Shown: positions 1 through 12,779 of the stretch, in pieces
How positions within the stretch are numbered: the stretch's first letter is position 1
Layout of the letters: every line of letters begins with the position of its first letter
Assembly (NCBI GenBank): GCA_947561585.1
Contig: CANNZV010001040.1
Span: 140,838-204,837, forward strand
Direction of reading: 5' to 3'
Source of the DNA: Caprella mutica
Lineage: Eukaryota > Arthropoda > Malacostraca > Amphipoda > Caprellidae
DNA: 64,000 nt
Made by a program: the position numbers and the translations under genes
The notes under the pieces: generated by a model
Database searches by the model: none
Seen by the model: the letters and a program-made list of their open reading frames with translations, nothing else
What the model was told of the DNA's origin: nothing

Positions 1-560
1 TATTGTTACCAGACCTATTGTTATTGTTATCAGACCTATTGTTATCAGACCTATTGTTATTGTTATTGTTATCAGACCTATTGTTATTGTTATTGTTATC
101 AGACCTATTGTTATTGTTATTGTTATCAGACCTATTGTTATTGTTATTGTTATCAGACCTATTGTTATCAGACCTATTGTTATCAAACCTATTGTTATCA
201 GACTTATTGTTATTGTTATTGTTATCAGACCTATTGATATCAGACCTATTGTTATCAGACCTATTGTTATTGTTATTGTTATCAGACCTATTGTTATCAG
301 ACCTATTGTTATCAGACCTATTGTTATCAGACCTATTGTTATCAGACCTATTGTTATCAGACCTATTGTTATCAGACCTATTGTTATCAGACCTATTGTT
401 ATTGTTATTGTTATCAGACCTATTGTTATCAGACCTATTGTTATTGTTATTGTTCTCAGACCTATTGTTATCAGACCTATTGTTATCAGACCTATTGTTA
501 TCAGACCTATTGTTATCAGACCTATTGTTATTGTTATTGTTCTCAGACCTATTGTTACCA
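1..560. repeat. Compound minisatellite, 15-bp CAGACCTATTG-type unit
   Basis: The window opens inside an array of TTATCAGACCTATTG (15 bp), in which some units carry extra TTATTG hexamers. It ends near 560 and is probably cut by the window start. It reads open as a Leu/Ser/Asp repeat only because unit and insert lengths are multiples of three. I see no gene signal. Confidence 0.95.
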
Positions 561-1865
561 GGTTCAAATAAATGCCGTTCTTGTCTTTTTTTCTCTCTCT
601 TCAATTCCTAATTAATTATCGCTCTTAGAAATTCATGTAAACAACGTAATCCCATTCTAAAATTAGAAGCAAACACCTAAAAGAATTCATTTAACTTATC
701 CTATTATAAAATTCCTGTTCACTTCTAATCAAGACCAGACGTCTGAAGACCCCCTCCTCCCTCTCCCTCCCCACCTCCCCACCCCCCGTCAAGACAAAAC
801 AAAACAATTTAGAAAAACAGAAGAAAAAAAGACAGAAAATCTTTTTCTCAGGGAATGTTAATGTTGCTCAAAAAACTTCTAATGAGTTAAGAGGAAGCAA
901 AGCTCAACTCATTTGTTAACATTGAGCAAAGTAATGACTTGCATCTTTGACTCTAAATACTAAACAGGGGACAGCTTCTAGGTCTTCTTCGTTAGAGGTT
1001 TTACGTATCTTCTTGGAAACTAAGAATTTTTCATATAATCTGAGTCAAGAAATATTTTTGTTGTACAATTTTTCATTTTTTGAATTATTATCATATAAAT
1101 TATTGTACTATTTTAGTTTGTCAAAGTCTCCATACTCATATTACTGTATTAATTTCTATACTAATTATTGAATTAATTGAATAAAAGATATAAACATAGT
1201 GTAATTATATTTATCACGGAGATTTAATTTATCTAAAATATTATATTTTGTTAAACCACATTTTTGAGGGATTAGAATATAATCAGAGAAATCCAAAATG
1301 AGCACAAATTAAAGAATATTTCTGGATCTTTTTCTTAATTAGAATGAAAAGAACTGTCAGAAATTCATCAAGAAATCCTGGAATGTATAATTCCGAGCCT
1401 GGAATGGTAAAAATAATGTCACGATTTGGATTAGATTATCTAGCAGAGAAGTTCTAATTACTTTTATGTTATTTTATCTTCATCCTACAGTGAATTATCC
1501 AATGATTTAATAATACCAATAGGTTTATATAGAATGGCAATACTACCCCAATATATATTCTCTATAACTCATTACGGTATTTAATTGGAGAGCAGATTGC
1601 ACCAGCCACCATTTCAAACCTGGCATCAATCGTAACCAATTGGATATAGAAATTGCTTAATATACGGCAAATCTCTGATATTTGAATTGGTTGAAGTTAA
1701 CGGCTTTTTACAAATCAAATTATCAAATAATATTGTATGGAAATGAGGTAAACAACTGATATTTTATTGATTCTAATGTGAGTATGATAATAATGTATTT
1801 AATACATAATTATGAACAATTAAGGTACAGGCAGAGATAAACATATGTAGTGATTTTTACACACT
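561..1865. other. AT-rich spacer, no gene seen
   Basis: Apart from a short C-rich pyrimidine run near 745-790, I see no coding, RNA or transposon signal here. The small open frame at 947-1171 has low-complexity composition and no recognisable domain. Confidence 0.6.
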
Positions 1866-1869
1866 CAAA

Positions 1870-2260
1870 GAAACCAAGTAAAACTCATCTGTAAATCCCA
1901 GTAAAACCCAGAAGAACTCAGAAGAAAACATTAAAACCCAGTAAAACTCACATGTAAATCCCCCCAAAAAAACTCATTAGAATCCAATAAAACCAAAATG
2001 AACTCAGTAAAACTCAGAATAACTCAGTGAAACTCAGAAGAACTCTGCATAACTCAGAAGAGCTCAATGAAATTCATAAGAGCAGAGTAAATCTCAGAAT
2101 AACTCAGTGAGACTCAGAAGAACTCTGCATAACTCAGAAGAGCTCAATGAAACTCAGAAAATATTTTAAAATTCATCTGTAAATTCCATTAAAAATCAAA
2201 AAATCTCAGTAAAATTCATCTGTAAACCCCAGTAAAACTCATAAGAACTCAGTAGAACTC
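1870..2260. repeat. Degenerate AACTCAG(A/T)A-type tandem region
   Basis: Diverged repeats of AAACTCAGAAGAACTCAG and relatives (AACTCATCTGTAAA and similar) fill this stretch. Units vary in length and no fixed period is kept, so this is an old array. Confidence 0.7.
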
Positions 2261-2473
2261 ATCTGTTTTGATATGCACTTCAGGGTAATTTATTCAATTT
2301 GTGTAAGCGTATTTGAACAATATATGAGAAAAACAATTTGTGAAAATAAATGAATATATTGCAGGAGATGGAAATTTTTACCGTATTTACGATTTAGATA
2401 TTCGAGAGCAATGTTGAAGAATAGGAAAAGTGCGTTTTTTTTAAATTAGATAGACTCAATGTGATATTAATTA

Positions 2474-3018
2474 AAACTAGATTATGTGCACTCAATGGAG
2501 CGCATACCTTTGCCACCGCTTATGAATGACCTCGACCATACAATACTACTTGAGTTATAAATGACCTTGACCTCAAACTTTGCCCCATTCGCTCCCAAAA
2601 TGTAATAAACTGCTAACTGGATAATAACCAATCGTCATACCAAGTTTCATACGATTTGGTTGAACACTTTTTGAGTTATAAATGACCTTGACCTTTGACC
2701 GGAACACTCCAAATTCTCTACCAGATGGTTCATGGGCATTGACCAATCGTTCCACCTTGACCTTGATCTTTGACCTTTGACCCGATCACTGCCAAAATTT
2801 AACCAAATAGTTCTTGGAAGATGTTGACTAATCGTACCGCCAAGTTTCATACAATTTGGTTGAATACTTTTTGAGTTATAAATGACCTTGACCTTTGACC
2901 GGAACACTCCAAAAATTCGACCAGCAGGATCCTGGGACATTGACCAATCGTCTCACTAAAATTTAGGTCATTTGATCTAATCCTTATTGAGTACACGAAT
3001 AACAAGATGATAAATAAG
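2474..3018 (-). repeat. Dispersed repeat, Helitron-like 3' end, copy 1 (internally amplified)
   Basis: Read on the minus strand, the copy ends with a short GCGCTC/GAGTGC hairpin, then CTAG and a flanking T. The body has repeated blocks of 'tcaaaggtcaaggtcatttataactcaa' type. In this copy the block (about 190 bp) occurs two to three times in tandem, around 2573-2760, 2760-2900 and 2900-3000. Related copies lie at 3019-3385, 4032-4250, 17489-17835 and 34777-35306. Confidence 0.7.
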
Positions 3019-3385
3019 TAAATAAACTAGATTACATGCACTCGGTAAAGTGCATACCTTCACCGCCGCTTTGACCCATTCTTGCCCAAAATCTAATAAA
3101 ATGGTAACTGGATAATGACCAATAATAATCGTCCCACCAAATTTCATGCAATTTGGTTGAATACTGTTTAAATTATTTGAGTTATAAATGACTTTGACCT
3201 TGACCTTTTTCGGATCGTTCACTAAATTCTTCCAGATGGTTCCTGAACAATGAAGAATTGTTCCACCAAATTTTAGGCAATTGGATTGAATACTTTTTGA
3301 GTTATGCAAGTAACAAGATGATAACTAAATAAATAAATGAATGTCGGATAAAATATAACCTTTCGCAAATTTGCGAAGGTAACTA
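3019..3385 (-). repeat. Dispersed repeat, Helitron-like 3' end, copy 2
   Basis: Minus-strand copy. The 5' end carries the palindrome CGCAAATTTGCG next to CCTT/AAGG. The 3' end carries hairpin GCACTTTACCGAGTGC about 7 bases before CTAG and a flanking T. The body is the same AGGTCAAGGTCA-rich sequence as the other copies. Confidence 0.7.
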
Positions 3386-3483
3386 ACAGTTTGATTAGCT
3401 TTACTAATGATAAATTAACAAAAATAATCATGATCATCTTTTTAAATCACAGAATATTGGTTACCAAATTGACATCCTTTATA

Positions 3484-3775
3484 TCATATTAACCTCCCTC
3501 TAGTCATAACTCAGTGTATTAACCTCCCTCTAGTCATAACTCAGAGTTATTAACCTCCCTCTAGTCATACCTCAATGTTATTAACCTCTCTAGTCATAAC
3601 TCAGTGTTATTAACCTCCCTCTAGTCATAGCTCAGTGTTATTAACCTCCCTCTAGTCATAACTCAGAGTTATTAACCTCCCTCTAGTCATAACTCAGTGT
3701 TATTAACCTCCCTCTAGTCATAACTCAATGTAATTAACCTCTCTCTAGCCATAACTCAATGTAATTAACCTCCAT
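3484..3775. repeat. 31-bp minisatellite, ATTAACCTCCCTCTAGTCAT unit
   Basis: About nine copies of a roughly 31-bp unit (ATTAACCTCCCTCTAG followed by TCATAACTCAGTGTT) with single-base variants and small deletions. I see no coding potential. Confidence 0.93.
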
Positions 3776-4031
3776 CAACTCACGCTTCATCAAGCTGGTG
3801 ATTGGTAGTTTATTCATCACTTAATTTACTAACATTGACCCTTTATTAGGTTCAAGTGACTCAATTATTTAGGTTTGTCACATTAATAGGTTCTTGACGA
3901 AGTAATTCCATCAGTGAAGATTGTCTCGGCTTAAACCAGATTATTTAACAATGAGATTTTAATGCAATTTTAGCCAATCGCAAGTGAATTATGGTTAAAC
4001 TGCTTTTGGAATACAAATTAAGTATCCTCTT

Positions 4032-4250
4032 TACCTTCGCAAAATTGGGGAAGGTCATGTTTTGATTGGTATTTATTTATTTGTAATCTTGTTATCATAA
4101 ATTAATGGTAATCTTGCTAATCGCATAACTCAAAAAGAATTCAACCAAACTGTCTGAATTTTGGGGGGAAGATTGGTTATTAGCCAGGGACCATCTGATT
4201 AGATTTTTGGAGAGATCGTGTCATGAAAAAGTCAAATGAACAAAAAAATG
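4032..4250 (+). repeat. Dispersed repeat, Helitron-like family, 5' fragment
   Basis: Plus-strand fragment starting TTACCTTCGCAAAATTG and continuing with the family's 'aactcaaaaagaattcaaccaaa' segment. It lacks the 3' hairpin and CTAG end, so it is truncated. Confidence 0.6.
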
Positions 4251-5461
4251 ACACAGCGTAAATTTTATGTGCTATACGAATGTCCGTTCTAATTATATAT
4301 GCCCTTCATTTTTTTCAAATGAAGAACAATCAACTTGTTATTAAAACATAAAATTTTACATTGCAAGACATAAGTTAGTACAGTTCGTCAGTGTATTTTA
4401 CATATTTTGTGTATTGTATATATCTACATTATATACTTTGATTTAGATTACCTACCATGTGAGAATGTTAAAGTGGGCCATAGAAGATAAAGTGGTTTCC
4501 CCTGATAATCTTCTTTGGCCCACCATAACTTTCTTGATATCAAAGGCAGTACTCAATCTACCCAAAGAACTTCAGCAAACTCCTCCTCCTTTAACTTGCC
4601 CCTATTAACATTTTGATGAGTTTTTCAGGAGTTCTTCAGAGAATACAGAGTTTGTATTGGAGACTTTTTGTGCAACGTTTAAAAGGTGGGAGTTATTAAC
4701 CTTTGGCTTGGCAAGAACTAAGAAGAAAGAGGTGTAAAAACGCCAATTGAAAAATACAACCACAGAGTCATATTTCATCTACATTCACTGTTCAAGTTAC
4801 TTAGCAAATACTTCTACAATACTTTACTTTTCTAAAGTAAATATTCTTAGAAAATAAGGATTCTTATCTTTATAATATTCTTAGAAAATAAGGATTTATT
4901 CCCGGATACTGAGAGAATATCTCAGGCAAGAAAGTTTTGTTCCTGTGATACTAAGAGAATATCACAGGTATGAAGAACTTTTTCTTGGAATATTCCCTTA
5001 ATATTCCAGGATTAAATCCTTATTGCATAGGTTACATATTAATAAAAGAATCACATATAGAAAGGAAAAGTCTACAAAAAACAGAAATCAAATTTTATCT
5101 ATTTTCATTTAATACAAATCATTGGGCTTATGTTTCTTCACATTCATACTTTGGGTAAGTTAACAAATGATTTAATACATTAACTAACTAGAAATTGATA
5201 ACTAACATCATAGTAATATGTAAATTAATTACTTCCCATTACATTAAAGGACACTCTGATGAATAATGCAAACTATTTAGTCTTAGGCAAAGGAACCCTC
5301 CTTTAGGAAGAATGATGCGGTACATGGAAAAATCTCAAAATTGTATCATTTTTTATTCATTTCATAAATAGGTACCTATTAACCTTATAAATGATTGTAC
5401 AAGAAATCAGAACTCTAGAGTGTGCCTGTGTGACGCTCTGCCCTTGGGGAGAAGGGGGAAG
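4251..5461. other. AT-rich spacer, no gene seen
   Basis: No supported gene. A small local duplication (ATTCTTAGAAAATAAGGATT) occurs at about 4842-4895, and two similar blocks (GAGAATATC(A/T)CAGG) at 4911-4970. The 62-codon open frame at 4970-5158 resembles no family I know. Confidence 0.55.
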
Positions 5462-6095
5462 GGGGTAACTCGTTTTCTATGGGTCTAATCAAAAAAATGC
5501 CTTGAGCAAAAAACGATAGGGAATTCAGTTTTACATATAGGTACGAAGTTTCAGAGCCGTAGCTTCATTTTTAAGTTTTTTTTTCAAAAACCATGGTCAG
5601 TCCCCCAATAACTTTGAATGCCATTTGGAGACACTTCAAGATGCTACAAATTTTTTGTATTCAAAAGTATAGAACTATTTTTTGGTTGAAGCTATGGAAG
5701 TGCAGTTTTTTACATTTCATTCTTCAAGAAATTTTCTACAAAACGCTGACAGCCGATTTTTAATTTTTAATTTTTTTCGAAATATAAAATTTTGAATTTT
5801 TTTTTAATGTTTTTTTTCGGAAAAAAATTGATTTTTTTCGAAAACTAATACGGACGAATGCAAAAAAAACCCAAAGCCGTAGCTTCAAAATTGTCGGAGT
5901 TCTACACTTTCAAAAAACGATTGGAAATTCGTTCGAATTTTGGACAACTCATTTTCTATGCGTCCAATCGAAAAAATGTCATTTACAAAAATGTCTTAGA
6001 ATTCAATTTTATAAATACGTACAAAGTTTCATAAGCATAACTTCATTAATAACTTTTTTCTGAAATCTATGTACGGTCTCCTTAAAATGTAAGAC
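5462..6095. repeat. Diverged direct repeat pair of about 160 bp
   Basis: The blocks at about 5462-5615 and 5940-6085 share order and sequence: AACTC(G/A)TTTTCTATG, then 'tccaatc.aaaaaatg', then a 'tacgaagtttca...gcttcatt' segment, then a 'tggtcagtc/acggtctcc' segment. They are separated by poly-A/T-rich sequence. This is probably an old transposon remnant of unknown class. Confidence 0.6.
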
Positions 6096-6373
6096 ACGTG
6101 TAATGAATTTGTAAATCCAACTATTTTTAATCTTTAGTTAACCCGTAACTTATGTTTTCCGAGAAATTCAACATTCATGCATCTCGTCAATGTTTTTCTT
6201 TTATCGCCACATTTCACAGGAGGAGTTACCAAAACAATCCCAACAGTTGCAACTTGTTTACTTTTTAGAAGAAACTTTCAATGAAATTCTACACGTGATG
6301 ACTAATTCTGTGAAGAAAATAACAAATGCAGAAACATTGGAAAAGTAGTTCACTAATTTAGGTATGAGTTTAA

Positions 6374-6745
6374 ATGTTGTCCCAATATTGCCAATGTTGT
6401 CCCAATATTGCCAATGCTGTCCCAATATTGCCAATGCTGTCCCAATATTGTCAATGTTGTCCCAATATTGCCAATGTTGTCCAAATGTTGCCAATGTTGT
6501 CTCAATGTTGCCAATGCTGTCCCAATATTGCCAATGTTGTCCGAATGTTGCCAATGCTGTCCCAATATTGCCAATGTTGTCCCAATATTGCCAATGTTGT
6601 CCAAATGTTGCCAATGTTGTCCCAATATTGCCAATGTTGTCCCAATATTGCCAATGTTGTCCCATATTGCAAATGTTATCCCAATATTGCAAATGTTATC
6701 CCAATGTTGCCAATGTTGTCCCAATGTTGCCAATTTTGTCCCAAT
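6374..6745. repeat. 20-bp minisatellite, CCCAATATTGCCAATGTTGT
   Basis: About 18 copies of a 20-bp unit with A/G and T/C variants. Because 20 is not a multiple of three, all frames read as a 20-residue period (MLSQYCQCCPN and similar). Long open frames on both strands are by-products of the array. Confidence 0.96.
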
Positions 6746-7262
6746 GTTGGCCCAAGAAAAATTCCTTGCTGTGAATGTTGTATTAGGTCTGAATAATACG
6801 ATCGAAAAATAAATGGTGTAACAGTGTTAAGATGAGTTAAAGTCTATCAGTTAAATCATTATCTAAATGTATTTATGAACTGTTTTATATTCTAATATTC
6901 TACTTGAATAGTATACCAGTTGTATTTTGCAAATTCATATTCTCCATAAATTTCAAACGATTTATCAAACTTAATGAATATTGAATTTTAATGGATATAC
7001 TTGGAGACTGTGTAGTACGACATATAAAAAAATTTATTGTCCGTGACATAAAGCATTACAGTGCAACTCCTCTATAATGAAGTCCTGTATAGTGAATCAT
7101 CTACATACAGAAACATATCCTGCCCGAAAAGATCCAGTGATATCATTGGAACGTACAAAACTGCTTGATAATTGCCTATTTTATTTATTTTTGTATTTTT
7201 CTCTGTCAAAGAGATTATCATTATAATTAGCACGAGTCCAGAGTAGTGAAGTAGCCTGTACA

Positions 7263-7424
7263 TGGTAAGTTTTGAATTGTTGGTCAATACTACATCTTCA
7301 GTCATATAAGAAAAAACAATATAAAAATTGTTACTAATACACAGTGCTATCTAATACTTCTGCAAACCCGGGTTTGCAGAAGTATTAGATAGCACTGTGT
7401 ATTAGTAACAATTTTTATATTGTT
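7263..7424. repeat. MITE arm joined to a perfect 110-bp palindrome
   Basis: 7315-7424 is a perfect inverted repeat centred on CCCGGG (between 7369 and 7370), with no loop. The left flank, 7263-7312 (TGGTAAGTTTTGAATTGTTG, then CATCTTCAGTCATATAAG), matches the terminal repeat of the MITEs at 24641-24839 and 25402-25544. No matching right end follows. Confidence 0.85.
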
Positions 7425-8133
7425 ATCAATAGCAGATACCAATTAAAAGAAAAGTTGAAAAGCAATTCATATTATTCTTTGTATTTTTTCTGAATTGATT
7501 AAAAATGTGAAGCCACTTAATTAAATATGATAATGTTTTAAATCTAATCACACAATTATTTTGTATCTAAATTTGTATCCAATAATTTTTTCTTCCCTGT
7601 GATATTACAGGTGATATTAGCTCCCAATGTACCTTAATTAACATCAGTTCTGTGTCTCTCTAATTAATAACAACTAAGTAAATACTTACAAACAATTAAC
7701 TGATTAATAAACTACTAATTTATTGCTAGGGAGGAAGCTTATCTGAAATTGAACTATAAAATGAGAAATTAACGATAACGGTATAGAATATAGTTTATTA
7801 CGAAAATTATATGAATCTTTATGATTATTGTTATGCAAGACAATCTCCATTAGCATTATAATTATTTAAATTATTTATTACTTTACTACAATAAATATTA
7901 ATTTATTTTAATTTGAATCGGCTAACATAATACAGTATTCAGATAAAACATTGAATACGATAGAGTTAATTAAATAATGGCCGTAAAAACCGCAGACTTA
8001 GTAAGAGTTATAGTAATTATTGTTGAAGATAAATATAAATAAATATGAAGAAGAAATAAATGTTTAATCAATATTTTATTCATTGGAGCAAAAAGTAGAA
8101 GTACTGCAATTGTCAAAGGATTTCCTTTATGAT

Positions 8134-8270
8134 TATATTATAGGAGATACAAAGAATATATTTTTTAATTATGTAAGAATTATATTATAGGAGTTACAAA
8201 GAATATATTTTTTAATTATATAAGAATTTTATTATAGGAGTTAAAAAGAATATATTTTTTAATTATCATG
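8134..8270. repeat. 47-bp tandem repeat, three copies
   Basis: Three near-identical copies of a unit built around TATAGGAGTTACAAAGAATA, lying inside the TIR element at 7974-8991. Confidence 0.85.
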
Positions 8271-8419
8271 TTAGGGAAGTTCTGAGTTGTTGAACTCTTC
8301 CACACTTTCGAATATAAAATAAAGAAAAAATATATAATAAATGTTAAATTAAATTATTACATGCATGAATAAATTAAAATGAGAAGAAGTTTTTCATTCA
8401 TTTATAGATATACATTTTC

Positions 8420-8945
8420 TTTCACTATCAATTTGTACGTTTCCATTCACTAATCAACTAATTCATTTTTCCACTCATTATCATTCACCTCATTCACTAA
8501 TCAACTAATTTATTTTCTCATTCACAATTCATCTCATTCACTTTTCCATTCACTAATCACCTCACTCAATTTCCCATTCACTCTTCACCTCATTCACTAT
8601 CACTCACCTCAGTCACTATTCACCTCATTCACTTTTCCATACACTATTCACCTCATTCATTATCACTCACCTCATTCACTATTCACCTCATTCACTTTCC
8701 CATTCACTAGTCACCTCATTCACTATCACTCACCTCATTCACTATTCACCTCATTCACTTTTCCATACACTATTCACCTCATTCACTAATCATCTCATTC
8801 ACTTTCCCATTCACTATCACTCACCACATTCACTTTTCCATTCAGTATCACTCACCTCATTCACTATTCACCTCATTCACTCTTCCATTCACTATTCATC
8901 TCATTCACTTTTCCATTCACTAAACACCTCATTCACTTTCCTCTT
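8420..8945. repeat. CATTCACT(T/A)-rich minisatellite
   Basis: Irregular tandem array of CACCTCATTCACTTTTCCAT-like units with alternating 'tatcactcac' segments. The period varies, and higher-order blocks of about 85 bp recur (for example 8608-8690 and 8693-8775). It fills the right half of the TIR element. Confidence 0.9.
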
Positions 8946-9017
8946 TTACATCTTCTCATCATTTGTAGTCTGCGGTTTTTGCGGCCATTATTTCAGTACC
9001 TCTTTTTACTGCTCTCT

Positions 9018-9375
9018 GATTAACTAAATACGTTACCATCATTTAATCAAACTACGAGAATAAAGTTAATTAAACTCATTAAAAACCATGTGACTAATTT
9101 ACAGTGGGTAAATAATTAACTTCATTCGTATAGGAAATTATTCTCACTGATATTAATTAACTAAATTAACTTATTTTTCCTTTCGTTATTTTACTTTATA
9201 ATTACAATAATAAAAAAATGATCTTTTTGATCTGTATTTTATAACTGTAAAATAATTTAAGATGTACAATAACTATTAAATATACTTGCTGCTTACTGAA
9301 TAATAAACACGTTAACATCATTTACTAATCGTACTACGAGAATAAAGTTAATTAAACTCATTAAAACAAAATGTG
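9018..9375. repeat. Direct repeat pair of about 75 bp
   Basis: Segments 9018-9090 and 9298-9375 share 'tacgagaataaagttaatta' plus flanking sequence and are about 280 bp apart. They may be ends of an unrecognised element. I see no coding signal. Confidence 0.6.
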
Positions 9376-9780
9376 ATTTCGTAAGTTTTATATTATAAAT
9401 TACTTATATTTTATATCCTAGTCATAATGACTCACAATTTATATAGTGTTAATAACGTGTAACGTTAACGTAAATGAACACTTGATGGACAAAATACGGT
9501 AAGGGAAACGTACCGCAAAAAAAAAAATCTATATTTTATATTTATTAAAATGGTCTCTTTAGATTAGTCTACCATGAGAAAACATTTCACAATTTTCTTC
9601 GATGTTTTCCATAGAAATCTCATTTTTCAGCATCATTAAACCGTTTTAAAACGGTAACACTTTATTTTTAAAACGGTAAATTATTTGTTTTGTAAGCTAA
9701 TGACTAATGGTTATGTATGTGAGAAAACGGAAGGGGATCTCCACTGTATCAGAATTCTCCATTGAAAAATGACAATGATC

Positions 9781-10909
9781 ATACCTCATTTTTATATCAC
9801 CATACATGACCTTTATATGACCATGCATGACCATTATATGACCATACATGACCTTTATATGACCATACATGACCATTATATGACCATGCATGACCTTTAT
9901 ATGACCATACATGACCATTATATGACCATGCATGACCTTTATATGACAATATATGACCTTTATATGACCATGCATGACCTTTATATGACAATACATGACC
10001 TTTATATGACCATGCATGACCTTTATATGACCATACATGACCTAAATATGACCATACATGACCTAAATATGACCATACATGACCTTTATATGACCATGCA
10101 TGACCTTTATATGACCATACATGACCTAAATATGACCATACATGACCTAAATATGACCATGCATGACCTTTATATGACAATACATGACCTTTATATGACC
10201 ATGCATGACCTTTATATGACCATACATGACCTAAATATGACCATACATGACCTAAATATGACCATACATGACCTAAATATGACCATACATGACCTTTATA
10301 TGACCATACATGACCTAAATATGACCATACATGGCCTTTATATGACCATATATGACCTTTATATGACCATACATGGCCTTTATATGACCATACATGACCT
10401 AAATATGACCATGCATTACCTTTATATGACAATACATGACCTTTATATGACCATGCATGACCTTCATATGACCATACATGACCTAAATATGACCATACAT
10501 GACCTAAATATGACCATACATGACCTAAATATGACCATACATGACCTAAATATGACCATACATGACCTTTATATGACCATACATGACCTAAATATGACCA
10601 TACATGACCTAAATATGACCATGCATGACCTTTATATGACAATACATGACCTTTATATGACCATGCATGACCTTTATATGACCATACATGACCTAAATAT
10701 GACCATACATGACCTTTATATGACAATACATGACCTTTATATGACCATGCATGACCTTTATATGACCATACATGACCTAAATATGACCATACATGGCCTT
10801 TATATGACCATACATGACCTTTATATGACCATACATGGCCTTTATATGACCATACATGACCTTTATATGACCATACATGACCTTTATATGACCATACATG
10901 ACCTTTATA
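9781..10909. repeat. 21-bp minisatellite, about 53 copies (ATGACCATACATGACCTTTAT)
   Basis: A 1.1-kb array whose 21-bp unit contains two TGACC motifs. The two main variants end CTTTATA or CTAAATA, and A/G change in CAT(A/G)CATGACC is common. Since 21 is divisible by three and no unit makes a stop, it reads open on the plus strand (388 codons, MTIHDLY/MTMHDLN heptads) and on the minus strand (373 codons). It has no other protein features, so I call it a repeat and not a gene. Confidence 0.95.
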
Positions 10910-10919
10910 TAGAAGCAAA

Positions 10920-12778
10920 ATCCCAAAAAAATTAAATGCGTTTTCCCGCTAACATTATTTTTGCTGATTTTTCAAACATATTTGACTACTTTTTTTGATG
11001 CGGTTAGTGACAGATTATTCTAGATAATGGTGCCTTCATTAAAATGATTCGAAAATTCAACTTTCAAATTAAAAAAAAATGAAATCCAAAAAACTATCAA
11101 AAATTGTCCAAATTCTTTCTGCTAATTTTCTAATATTTGATACCCCCAAGAATTTCTGAAAAAGTTTTATGATAAGATCATTCATACTAATGCTATCTTC
11201 CATTTGAGACTAAGAACAATGAAATAGAACTAAAATTGAGAAAAGAGTAGTAAAATTGAAATTTGGAAAAAATGGGGAAAACTGAATAATTTTTTTAATA
11301 TTCATTTTATCAACAAAAAAATGCAAGCAATAGTATCTCAGAATTGAATTCTAAATATAATATCAAAATTTCAGCGACATGAGACGGTAAATAAAGAATC
11401 AATTTCTATACTTTGAATAAAATAAATATCTAAAAATAATATATACCACTTTTTCTCTAAAAATGACAATATTTTCCTCCAATACTCAAACGAATTAGGT
11501 ATATTACAGAAGAATATTTTAAAACTTTTATTTTAAATTAAATATATTTGCAATATAATTTATTTATAAACTTTATGTTTTCATGGAAACATTCTATATA
11601 TTAATGGAACATATATATTTAAATCAAAAGACTCTCATTCACTTCAATGTATAAGTCGAATCTCAGGTCCCACGTGTCCGAAATCATTTCATTCATATTT
11701 AGAGTTTCCATTAGTGATTTATGTGAAGTGGTAAATTATTCATAAACTTAAACTGTGTACCTTAGTAATTCCTTGAGAAGCTTACGAATTACTAATTATT
11801 CACATTTATTCTGTACAATGACAAGAAATCCAAAGAATGTATATTTCATACCACAGAGAAAGAATGTTAATTTATTCTATTAACAAAAATCACATATAAA
11901 TCATTTTTTCAAACTTCAATGAAATAATTTGAAATTCTTTGAATTAGAACAACAATTTCTATTAGATAAAATCAACAGCAACTTGATCTTATTTGGTAAT
12001 TGAATTCATATCGATATCCACTAACTTGTTTATCCTATCAAATTTCCAATTTCGACGCCTAGTATTTTTTTATTTTTGTTTCCAGGAAATTGAATTATAA
12101 AACGTGGAAACATTTCCTTGTTTTCAATTTTTACGGCTGAAGGCTTATTTGTTGTTGACATTAAAATGTAGCTTTCAATTAAAAAACTTAACACTATTAT
12201 TGACGGAGACACATGAGATTAATTGGGTACGTTTCGAGTTATTGGATGGTTCCACATTTTCGATCAACAAAGAAATATATCAAGAGGTTTTTTATCCCTT
12301 AAAGGACTGACTGTGAGTTTGAGTTCGACAAGACTTTAAAAGAAATGTAAAATATTTGTACATAATTTTACCCAACTAAGATTTCATGTCTTTTTTTATT
12401 TAACATTTTTGTAAATTGTCATATTCTAATTTCATTGCGATGACTTGGCTACAGGGCACTTGCAAACTACTTCTAGATGTGGCAACGCGCAAGTGCCTAG
12501 TGTGTACCCCCATTTCCACCCACACTAACCAAAAAATGTTCCCGATTGAAACAGATTCTATTCAATATAATATATTTGTTCTTATCAATCGTTGGTACAA
12601 AAAATTTGCACAGTCCATAGATGATAGCAGCTGTGAACTGACAAAAAGTTCAATTTTTCTGCAGGCATACAGTCTAAGTCGCTGGTTTTATAGATATCAA
12701 ATGTGTAGCGAATCCTTTAGAAACCTAAATTTTGTAAGGTTGATTGGAGTTAACATTTAAAATACAATAATTGATTCG
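10920..12778. other. AT-rich spacer, no gene seen
   Basis: Poly-A/T-rich intergenic sequence. The open frames at 12104-12310 and 12416-12760 have no recognisable domain, and I could place no credible splice sites around them. Confidence 0.5.
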
Positions 12779-12779
12779 A

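Larger units (their letters stand above)
7974..8991. mobile_element. 1-kb element with 25-bp TIRs, non-coding
   Basis: Terminal inverted repeats 7974-7998 (ATAATGGCCGTAAAAACCGC and on) and 8967-8991 match at 24 of 25 bases. TA lies at both edges, fitting a Tc1/mariner-type target. Inside are three 47-bp tandem units (8134-8270, TATAGGAGTTACAAAG) and a CATTCAC-rich array (8420-8945). There is no transposase frame, so it is a non-autonomous element. Confidence 0.75.

Noticed and set aside
3..611. 202-codon Leu/Ser/Asp-rich open frame
   Set aside because: It is the 15-bp tandem array read through; the frame has no other protein feature and ends where the array ends.
6258..6812. Several overlapping open frames of 126-144 codons on both strands
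   Set aside because: All are readings of the 20-bp minisatellite in different frames with a 20-residue period.
9769..10935. 388-codon plus-strand and 373-codon minus-strand frames as a repeat protein
   Set aside because: The 21-bp unit is stop-free in both directions. Without codon-position bias, signal or domains, a gene is not supported.
12030..12760. Open frames of 60-114 codons as a possible gene
   Set aside because: No recognisable domain, no convincing splice sites and no start context; composition matches the spacer.
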